A stretch of 59,203 bases of DNA, taken from the NCBI RefSeq assembly GCF_013166655.1, contig NZ_JABKCA010000023.1, positions 1-59,203 on the forward strand. The letters run 5' to 3'. Shown in pieces: positions 53,382 through 59,203 of the stretch; the stretch's first letter is position 1; every line of letters starts with the position of its first letter. Origin of the DNA: Lentimicrobium sp. L6. Lineage in GTDB: Bacteria > Bacteroidota > Bacteroidia > Bacteroidales > UBA12170. The notes below the pieces were generated by a model that worked only from the letters and a program-made list of their open reading frames with translations, ran no database searches and was not told where the DNA came from. The translations under genes were made by a program, and so were the position numbers.

Positions 53382-53531
53382 AGTACTTGGAGTACTTAGA
53401 GATAAAAGTATTTAAAGTTAAATATAGAAAATACTGGGTCACTGAGTCTATCTGGCAACGAAGCTAGGCAGGTTTGTCGAAGTGACCAAAAAATAAGGCC
53501 CATATACCTTCGGCTCCGCTCAGGGTACATA
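53382..53531. repeat. Composite extragenic repeats after panB
   Basis: Two repeat styles lie side by side. At 53382-53425 are AGTACTT-type units (AGTACTTGGAGTACTTAGAG, then AAAGTATTTAAAGTTAAA) also found at 57440-57627. At about 53443-53491 an inverted pair GGTCACT/AGTGACC encloses TTTGTCGAAG, and CTTCGGCTCCGCTCAGGGTA follows at 53509-53528. The last phrase closely resembles a widespread Bacteroidota extragenic repeat. No gene is seen here. Confidence 0.6.
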
Positions 53532-53568
53532 ATGAAGAAAAAATAGAATAAAACTATAATTAAATATC

Positions 53569-54783
53569 ATGAGAAATATAAAACATTTTACAATCATTAT
53601 TTTGGCTTTAGTGCTGGCTTTTCCTGCCATAGCCAAGAAAAAAGACAAAGAAGAGGATAAAAAAGACGCTTATGTTTTTACGGCGGTAAAAGACATTCCT
53701 ACTACCTCTATTAAAAACCAATACCGTTCTGGTACTTGCTGGAGCTTCAGCGGTTTAAGCTTTTTAGAAACTGAATTAATCAGAACAGGCAAAGGTAAGG
53801 TTGACCTTTCCGAAATGTTCGTAGTACGCAATGCTTATAGCCAAAAAGCAATTAACACGGTACGTTGGCATGGGAACTTAAACTTTGGTGGCGGTGGAGC
53901 TTTTCACGATGTGACTTGGGTTTTCGAAAACTATGGTGCTGTTCCTGAAATAGCCTATGCTGGATTAGAATATGGTGAAGAAAAACACGTTCATGGTGAA
54001 ATGGATGCTCTTTTAGACGGTTACGTAAAAACAGTAATTGAAAACAAGAACAAAAAAGTAAGCACAGCTTGGCATGCTGGTTTTGATGGAATCTTAGATG
54101 CTTATTTAGGTGAAGTTCCTGAAACTTTCGAAGTAGAAGGTGTGGAATATACTCCTAAATCTTATGCCGAATATTTAGATTTAGACATGAGTGATTATGT
54201 TGAAATCGGTTCTTATACTCATCATCCATTTTATAGCAGCTTTATCCTAGAGGTTCCAGACAATTGGATGTTAGACGAAATTCATAATGTACCTATGGAA
54301 GATATGATGACTATCATTGAAAATGCCATTATGAATGGATATTCAGTAGCTTGGGGAGCCGATGTAAGTGAAAAAGGATTTAGCTGGAAAAATGGTGTAG
54401 CTATTGTTCCTGATGCCGACAAGCCAGAAATCGCAGGTATGGAAAGCGAAAAATGGGAAAAGATGGACGCTAAGGAAAAAAACAAAATGCTTTATAGCTT
54501 TGATGAACCAGTTTCTGAAAAAACTATCACTCAAGAAATGCGTCAAGAGCAGTATGATAACTATAAAACTACTGACGATCATGGTATGTTATTAACGGGG
54601 ATTTCTAAAGACCAAAACGGACAATTATTCTTCAAAGTCAAGAATAGCTGGAGCGAAAAAGGAAGTCCTTATGTAGGATACTTCTATGCTTCTAAGCCAT
54701 TTGTTGCTTTAAAGACTATCGATGTATTGGTACATAAAGATGCTATTCCACAGGAATTAAAAGATAAAATGGGAATTAAATAG
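53569..54783 (+). CDS. Exported C1-family (bleomycin hydrolase-like) cysteine peptidase
   Basis: The 404-residue protein has a signal peptide (about 1-22, ending AIA) and then a Lys/Glu/Asp-rich stretch. The papain-like C1B domain has QYRSGTCWSFSGLSF (catalytic Cys57), DDHGMLLTG (His near 338) and KVKNSWSEKG (Asn near 359). The C-terminus resembles the PepC/bleomycin-hydrolase group, which works as an aminopeptidase. Export suggests peptide degradation in the periplasm. It is monocistronic with a terminator. Confidence 0.88.
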   Translation: MRNIKHFTIIILALVLAFPAIAKKKDKEEDKKDAYVFTAVKDIPTTSIKNQYRSGTCWSFSGLSFLETELIRTGKGKVDLSEMFVVRNAYSQKAINTVRWHGNLNFGGGGAFHDVTWVFENYGAVPEIAYAGLEYGEEKHVHGEMDALLDGYVKTVIENKNKKVSTAWHAGFDGILDAYLGEVPETFEVEGVEYTPKSYAEYLDLDMSDYVEIGSYTHHPFYSSFILEVPDNWMLDEIHNVPMEDMMTIIENAIMNGYSVAWGADVSEKGFSWKNGVAIVPDADKPEIAGMESEKWEKMDAKEKNKMLYSFDEPVSEKTITQEMRQEQYDNYKTTDDHGMLLTGISKDQNGQLFFKVKNSWSEKGSPYVGYFYASKPFVALKTIDVLVHKDAIPQELKDKMGIK

Positions 54784-54809
54784 TATTTGATTTCTACATT
54801 TGAGTTTTA

Positions 54810-54840
54810 GGGTTTCACTTTTTAGTGGAGCCCTTTTTTT
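54810..54840 (+). terminator. Terminator of the C1 peptidase gene
   Basis: GGGTTTCACT and AGTGGAGCCC form a 10-bp stem with G-U pairs, followed by seven or more T, 25 bp after the stop. Confidence 0.75.
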
Positions 54841-55025
54841 ATTGACAAGATGCCTGAGTAAATAACAATCATCACACACTACTGATATACTGATGCTTAC
54901 GAAGATTAAATAGAATGGAAATAATTTCATATGAATTAGATATCATGTTAAAGAAAACTGTACTCTTGCAAAAATATTTCACAAGTAGAATTATAATTAA
55001 TAACTCAAACTAGCAGCATACTATC

Positions 55026-55604
55026 ATGGACTTTGCAGACCTATTTAATTCGGACATTTTTATTTATGTCATCTTACCCATATTGATATTTTTATCACGA
55101 ATTTTTGATCAATCTGTTGGTATACTTAGAATTATCTTCGCCACCAAAGGATTAAAATACCCAGCTTTTTTTGCAGGGTTTATGGAGTCATTAATCTGGC
55201 TGATTGCTATTGGTCAAATCATGAATCACTTAGATAATGCCCTATGCTATTTAGCCTATGCTGGCGGATTTGCAACAGGAAATGTAGTTGGAATTTACTT
55301 AGAGCAAAAGCTATCTATAGGATACGTTATGGTAAGAGTCATCTTTCAGAAAGACTCAGAAACCACTATCTCCTTATTACGGGAAGCAGACTATCGACTG
55401 ACCATAAGCGATGCAGAAGGTATGGATCAGCCAGTTAAAGTAGTATTCAGTACAATCATGCGAAACCGCTTGAAAGTTTTTCTAAAAATCTTAAACCAGA
55501 ACAATCCTAATGCTTTTTATACCATAGAAGATGTGAAGATGGTAAAACAAGGATATTCTTTAAAGAAGGAAAGCTTTTTTCGCCGTAACCAGAAGGGTAA
55601 ATAA
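55026..55604 (+). CDS. UPF0316 (DUF5698/DUF2179) membrane protein
   Basis: The 192-residue protein has three transmembrane helices in the DUF5698 half (about 13-32, 45-65, 70-90; IFLSRIFDQSVGILRIIFATKG and GFATGNVVGIYLEQKL are the conserved segments). A cytoplasmic DUF2179 half follows (about 105-175; READYRLTISDAEG), similar to a nucleotide- or anion-binding YitT-type regulatory domain. The function is unknown, though the family is widely conserved. It is isolated from its neighbours. Confidence 0.85.
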   Translation: MDFADLFNSDIFIYVILPILIFLSRIFDQSVGILRIIFATKGLKYPAFFAGFMESLIWLIAIGQIMNHLDNALCYLAYAGGFATGNVVGIYLEQKLSIGYVMVRVIFQKDSETTISLLREADYRLTISDAEGMDQPVKVVFSTIMRNRLKVFLKILNQNNPNAFYTIEDVKMVKQGYSLKKESFFRRNQKGK

Positions 55605-55759
55605 AAAACTATCATATATTCTTGATGAACAAATGGTTCAATTATATGATGAAAAAGCGAATCACGATCAGTAGTTACAAAATAAATTTTATTAAACTAA
55701 TTATTATTAAAATTACCTATAATTTCAGTGTGATTACCCAACCACTTTACCGCAAAAAT

Positions 55760-56038
55760 CTATTGATTCTCTGTTCTTCTAGCGTGTGTTTTTAGTAAAT
55801 ATTGAGCAACATCACCTTCATGATAACCTGTTATTAATTGTTCAACAGAACCACCATTATTCAAATTTTCACAGTATTCATATGTGCAATTAGAAGATTT
55901 TGAAGAAATTACTTCCGTCTCATACATCTGAAAATAATTAATATTAAAATCAAGCAAAATCAAGAATACATAAAATGCCAAGGCCAATAGATGTCCTAAC
56001 CAATAAAACGTAGTAGCTATTTGGGATTTAGTTTACAT
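55760..56038 (-). pseudogene. Small membrane protein gene with a stop at codon 2
   Basis: On the minus strand the ATG at 56036-56038 is followed directly by TAA, after which the same frame stays open for 91 codons (TKSQIATTFYWLGHLLALAF..., ending HARRTENQ). The frame encodes a hydrophobic helix and a hydrophilic tail with two Cys. A change from AAA to TAA at codon 2 would explain this arrangement. Alternatively a TTG at 55987 starts a shorter 75-residue product. The protein is unrecognised, so its status as a gene remains uncertain. Confidence 0.35.
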
Positions 56039-56217
56039 AATTTAATATTAATGCTCGAGATAAAGGTAATAATAAATTACCGTTTACGGCCCTTCTAAAA
56101 TCTTTCTGGTCACGAGCTACCTAAATCATAATTTTTGAGAATCTGACAAAAAAATACAGACCTATCTCATTTTACTCTAATTTTGGTTCTTCATAATAAA
56201 ACCCAAAATCTCAAAGT

Positions 56218-56709
56218 ATGAATGATAGTATTTTCAAAGAGCTAGAGGAAAAAACAGATCAAGAGCTCATTTCCTTACTTAAGCAAGGAAATTTAAAGGA
56301 ATTCGAATCTATTCTTTTTACTATTACCATCCTCAAGCAAAAAAAATACAATAAAGAAAAACTGGAGAAGGCTAAAAATAAAATCCTCGATCAATTAGAT
56401 GAAAAAGTATTGGAGTTTACAAGCCTAGAAAAAGAATATATTAAAAAGAAAAAGGATACAAAATCAAGTTTTATCTATGCCATTGGGATTATGGTCATCT
56501 CATCCATGATTTATATTCAAAATCAAAATGGATTAATCCTTAAAAAACAACCTCCTCTTTTTCTATACATCACAATTTCAGCTCTGTTCATAGCTTTTTT
56601 CATCTACAAGCTAATGGATTTCCAAAAGAGTAAAGAAGCTTTTCATCAATTAGATTTTAATAGAAAAGCAGAGCTAGAAAAACAAATTGAACTTTTGGAG
56701 AAAGAATAA
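56218..56709 (+). CDS. Coiled-coil membrane protein of unknown function
   Basis: The 163-residue protein has an N-terminal Lys/Glu/Leu-rich coiled-coil (about 5-82), two transmembrane helices (about 85-104 and 115-134), and a second charged coil (about 135-163). Unrecognised. The amphipathic coil pattern and clean spacing to the MBL gene support a real gene. Confidence 0.6.
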   Translation: MNDSIFKELEEKTDQELISLLKQGNLKEFESILFTITILKQKKYNKEKLEKAKNKILDQLDEKVLEFTSLEKEYIKKKKDTKSSFIYAIGIMVISSMIYIQNQNGLILKKQPPLFLYITISALFIAFFIYKLMDFQKSKEAFHQLDFNRKAELEKQIELLEKE

Positions 56710-56753
56710 TCTTAGGACCTTATAATTAGTGTTCATCACTAAGCAAAAACTAT

Positions 56754-56761
56754 TATTTTTG
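56754..56761 (+). promoter_or_regulatory. -7 box for the MBL hydrolase gene
   Basis: TATTTTTG lies 17 bp before the ATG and matches TAnnTTTG. Confidence 0.4.
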
Positions 56762-56777
56762 TCAAAAATTTAAAACA

Positions 56778-57431
56778 ATGATTCAAATCAAAATACTTCC
56801 TTTCAATCCTTTTCAGTGTAATTGTTATGTGCTTTGGGACGAGACCAAAGAGGCCATCATCGTAGATCCTTCTTTTAGTTCAGAACAAGAATACCAAGTG
56901 ATAGCTAGACTTCTACAAAGTGAAGGATTAACGCTTAAAGGTGTTTATAATACCCATTGTCATTTTGACCATTGTTTTGGAGCTCCATTTTTGAAGGAAC
57001 ATCATCAGATGGATTATGCAGCGCATAAAGACGGCATCCAATTTACTGAAAACGCGGCCAAACAAGCTGCTGTTTATGGAATGCAAATTGCAGAAATACT
57101 CCCTCCTCAAATTTTTATTGATGAAGGAGAAAGCATTAAATTCGGGAATAGTGAATTAGAAATCCTCAATACACCAGGCCATGCCGATGGTAGTCTTTGC
57201 TTTGTGAGTCATAGCGATAAATTCGTCATCACTGGAGATGTTCTTTTTAGAGAAAGCATTGGTCGCACCGATTTGCCCACCGGTGATTTAGATGTGCTTT
57301 TGGCGAGCATAAATAATAAGCTATTCCAATTACCTGGCGATTTTGTAGTTTATCCTGGTCATGGCCCACAGTCGAGTATTGCTCATGAACAAGCTAATAA
57401 TCCATTTCTTCATTTTGGAGAGGTGCATTAG
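56778..57431 (+). CDS. MBL-fold metallohydrolase, glyoxalase II-like
   Basis: The 217-residue enzyme has the metallo-beta-lactamase metal-binding set: THCHFDHCFG (His60, His62, Asp64, His65), NTPGHADGSLCF, ITGDVLFRESIGRTDLPTGD (bridging Asp) and YPGHGPQSSI. The order and spacing fit the YcbL/GloB-like hydroxyacyl-glutathione hydrolase subgroup. Activity on thioesters is likely but the natural substrate is open. Monocistronic. Confidence 0.9.
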   Translation: MIQIKILPFNPFQCNCYVLWDETKEAIIVDPSFSSEQEYQVIARLLQSEGLTLKGVYNTHCHFDHCFGAPFLKEHHQMDYAAHKDGIQFTENAAKQAAVYGMQIAEILPPQIFIDEGESIKFGNSELEILNTPGHADGSLCFVSHSDKFVITGDVLFRESIGRTDLPTGDLDVLLASINNKLFQLPGDFVVYPGHGPQSSIAHEQANNPFLHFGEVH

Positions 57432-57804
57432 AAAGAAGGTCTTAAAGTATATTAAAGTACTTAAAGTTAAAAGTTGCGGGATAAAAGATCAAAGGCCTTC
57501 GGAGATAATATTAGAAGTACTTAAGAAAACTAGTTAAGGTTAGAAGATGAATTCCAAAGAGGTTAAATTCATGCAAAAAGAGAAGTACTTAGAGTACTTA
57601 AAGTGTATTAAAGTACTTAAAGTTAAAACCAATTTCTAGGAATCTATTCCTGATGTGCAATTTATTTCACGCAAAGAAATCGCAAAGATAAATCGCAAAG
57701 AACGCAAAAGAGTTTGGAGTAGAAGGTATGAAACAGCAAGAAAACAATCTACTTGAACCTCCTGTTAGATTTCAAAAATATCATTATCTTTAAAATAAAA
57801 ACAC
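57432..57804. repeat. Intergenic repeats: AGTACTT family and CGCAAAG family
   Basis: About 370 bp without a gene. Two near-identical copies of CTTAAAGTATATTAAAGTAC (or GTATTAAAG) followed by TTAAAGTTAAAA lie at about 57440-57472 and 57596-57627. Between and after them AGTACTTAGAG words recur; this family is shared with 53382-53425. At 57669-57712 a second family has CGCAAAGA/CGCAAAG units (four copies), a common Bacteroidota extragenic motif. Confidence 0.65.
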
Positions 57805-58275
57805 ATGATAAAGATAGACGATGCCCTTATTTCTCAATACTCGACCAAGGCCAAAACTTCTCAAAGACGAAGAATGAATTATAATTTCCATAAAGAAGAT
57901 GCTGCTACTTTGCAGAGGATGCTCAATGCCATGGAACCAGACACCTATATCCAAGCCCATAAACATGAAGATCCGGATAAGGTGGAGGCATTTTTTGTTT
58001 TACGAGGAAGAATTGTTTTAATTGAGTTCGATGAGAGGGGAAACATCATAGATCATATCGTACTAGATCCCAAAAAAGGAAATTATGGAGGAGAAATCCC
58101 AATTGGTTCCTGGCATACACTCATCTGTTTGGAAGAAGGTTCGGTAGCCTACGAGATAAAAGATGGTCCCTACGATCCTAGCGTAGATAAAAACTTCGCC
58201 ACATGGGCTCCTGCTGAAGGGGATGATGATTGCCAAGAATATAATCGGCGATTGCTTGATAAACTTGGTCTTTAA
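57805..58275 (+). CDS. WbuC-family cupin-fold metalloprotein
   Basis: This 156-residue single-domain cupin has metal ligands visible in AHKHEDPDKVEAFFVLRGRI (His52, His54, Glu61) and a later His in GSWHTLIC. The N-terminal RRRMNYNFH and C-terminal NFATWAPAEG segments match WbuC-type proteins, often found near polysaccharide or O-antigen genes. The catalytic activity is unknown, and no polysaccharide cluster is adjacent here. Confidence 0.85.
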   Translation: MIKIDDALISQYSTKAKTSQRRRMNYNFHKEDAATLQRMLNAMEPDTYIQAHKHEDPDKVEAFFVLRGRIVLIEFDERGNIIDHIVLDPKKGNYGGEIPIGSWHTLICLEEGSVAYEIKDGPYDPSVDKNFATWAPAEGDDDCQEYNRRLLDKLGL

Positions 58276-58285
58276 AAAAATAAAA

Positions 58286-58325
58286 GGAACGCTAATTTCT
58301 GCTAATCGCACGCTAATTATCGCTG
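58286..58325. repeat. Inverted copy of the right-hand repeat, left of the GxxExxY gene
   Basis: The first 21 bp (58286-58306; GGAACGCTAATTTCTGCTAA plus T) are the exact complement of 59078-59098 in the tandem array to the right. Further GCTAAT words follow. The element therefore lies in inverted orientation to the array, with the nuclease-fold gene between them. Confidence 0.8.
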
Positions 58326-58456
58326 CTTGTATTTTAAAATGATGTGAAATATGGAATATCATTAGATATTTATTAACCCATATCATGACTTGATTAATAC
58401 TTTGCCTATAATCCTCATTTAAATAAATATCCGTAATTTTACCTGAAAATAGTCTC

Positions 58457-58843
58457 ATGCATCAACTCATCCTTCCAGAAGAAAGCTACCTGATAAGTGG
58501 AGCATTCTTTGCAGTATATAATGAACTTGGCCCAGGGTTTCTAGAATCCGTTTATCAAGAAGCACTTGCACTTGAGTTTACTGAACTTAATATCCCATTT
58601 AAGGAACAATTGGGGATGAATATCATTTATAAAAACAAAATATTGAATAAAAAGTTCTACGCTGACTTCTTATGCTTTGAAGATATCATTATCGAAATTA
58701 AGGCAGTAGAAAAAACAAGCAAAGAACATGAATCTCAAATTCTAAACTATCTAAAAGCTACTAACAAACCGCTTGGTTTACTTGTGAATTTTGGAAGTCC
58801 AAAAATATCCATCAAAAGATTTGCGAACACATTGAGAATGTAA
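58457..58843 (+). CDS. GxxExxY family protein (PD-(D/E)XK nuclease fold)
   Basis: The 128-residue protein has the family's naming motif GFLESVY (27-33). The nuclease-fold residues Asp70 (YADFLCF), Glu80-x-Lys82 (IIIEIKAVE) and Gln94 (ESQILNYLKAT) are also present. All are intact, so it should bind a metal and may cut DNA. The first residues LILPEESYLISGAFFAVYNELG match the usual start. GxxExxY genes tend to occur in multiple copies per genome, and their function is unknown. Here the gene is flanked by inverted copies of an AATTAGCGG repeat that becomes a tandem array on the right, suggesting a link between protein and repeat. Confidence 0.9.
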   Translation: MHQLILPEESYLISGAFFAVYNELGPGFLESVYQEALALEFTELNIPFKEQLGMNIIYKNKILNKKFYADFLCFEDIIIEIKAVEKTSKEHESQILNYLKATNKPLGLLVNFGSPKISIKRFANTLRM

Positions 58844-58929
58844 CAAATAAAGCATCTACCAATTTATTAATGCGAACCAGCAAGCTCTATTCGCGAAAAT
58901 CAGCATTCGCCTTCTCAACAATCAATACA
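58844..58929. other. Spacer between the GxxExxY gene and the tandem array
   Basis: A short AT-rich segment after the stop. It contains TGCGAACCAGCAAGC and CGCGAAAATCAGC words, but no hairpin terminator. Confidence 0.4.
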
Positions 58930-59203
58930 AATTAGCGGAAATTAGCGCTCCACTACATAACAATCAAAATTCAATTCAAATTAGCGGAAATTAGCGTTCC
59001 ACTACATATCAATCAAAATCCAATTTAAATTAGCGGAAATTAGCGTTCCACTACATAACAATCAAAATCCAATTCAAATTAGCAGAAATTAGCGTTCCTC
59101 TACACAACAATCAAAATTCAATTCAAATTAGCGGAAATTAGCGTTCCCCTACACAACAATCAAAATTCAATTCAAATTAGCGGAAATTAGCGTTCCCCTA
59201 CAC
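58930..59203. repeat. 49-bp tandem repeat array extending beyond the window
   Basis: Units beginning AATTAGCGG start at 58930, 58979, 59028, 59077, 59126 and 59175, exactly 49 bp apart. At least 5.6 copies lie before the window ends. Each unit holds two 9-bp words (AATTAGCGG, AAATTAGCG) and a spacer containing ATCAAAAT and CAATTCAA. Copies differ at only a few positions (for example ACATAACA against ACACAACA). The array does not code for protein in a sustained frame and is too regular for a CRISPR, since there are no unique spacers. Confidence 0.95.

Noticed and set aside
58063-58458. 131-codon minus-strand frame across the WbuC end and the left repeat
   Set aside because: It is antisense to WbuC and then runs through repetitive noncoding DNA. 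No protein family is seen.
58930-59203. Possible CRISPR array at the window end
   Set aside because: The full 49-bp period is repeated, with no unique spacers and no cas genes, so it is a tandem (satellite-like) repeat.

Overview
The window is AT-rich chromosomal DNA from a member of the Bacteroidota. Four lines of evidence support this. Four exported proteins end in type IX secretion (T9SS) sorting domains. Many genes are preceded by the Bacteroidota -7 box TAnnTTTG rather than TATAAT. Lipoproteins carry Bacteroidota-style lipoboxes (SISC-KK, SSC-KK). There is an ISAon1-type insertion sequence and a HYC_CC_PP-family protein. Genus or species cannot be fixed from the sequence alone. No rRNA, tRNA, CRISPR array or phage was seen.

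Layout. (1) 1-1.6 kb: the end of a truncated plus-strand reading frame and an ISL3/ISAon1-type insertion sequence with 13-bp inverted ends. (2) 1.6-12.5 kb, all minus strand: a heavy-metal (probably Cu/Ag) island. It holds a CusA-type RND pump, a TolC channel, a CusB-type adaptor carrying two extra HMA modules, a small secreted HMA protein, a Crp/Fnr regulator and a HYC_CC_PP protein. A second small operon follows: a T9SS-exported HMA protein, a Cys-rich lipoprotein and an outer-membrane barrel. (3) 12.5-18.9 kb: a block of about 170-bp degenerate repeats, then glnS, a small outer-membrane barrel, a glutamine synthetase-family gene and queA. (4) 19-27.7 kb, minus strand: an NtrY/NtrC-like two-component pair downstream of a HlyD-TolC-ABC-FtsX-FtsX export operon. 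That operon has a plausible sigma-54 promoter and an upstream palindrome. (5) 28-34.5 kb: two large T9SS cargo proteins. (6) 34.6-43 kb: RNase H, a Wzc/Wza-like capsule export pair whose kinase ends in a (Tyr-Gly)13 tract, an S41 protease, gpmI and several zinc-ribbon proteins. (7) 43-58.3 kb: housekeeping and metabolic genes, including a yebC operon, tcdA, panB, a C1 peptidase, MBL and WbuC proteins, with a T9SS beta-helix protein among them. (8) 58.3-59.2 kb: a GxxExxY nuclease-fold gene with inverted repeat copies on both sides. The right-hand side expands into a 49-bp tandem array that runs off the window.

How it works together. The metal island looks like a layered envelope system. HMA-CC[KE]Y[DE]R modules occur four times in three proteins: on the RND adaptor (two), as a soluble exported protein, and on a T9SS-exported protein. 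This would allow metal to be handed from the surface or periplasm to the CusCBA-like pump. The most unusual points are the T9SS-linked HMA operon, the double HMA fusion on the adaptor, the GxxExxY gene bracketed by repeats, and two terminator-like hairpins whose 3' arms contain the next gene's -7 box. All functions are inferred from sequence reading alone; no database search was run.
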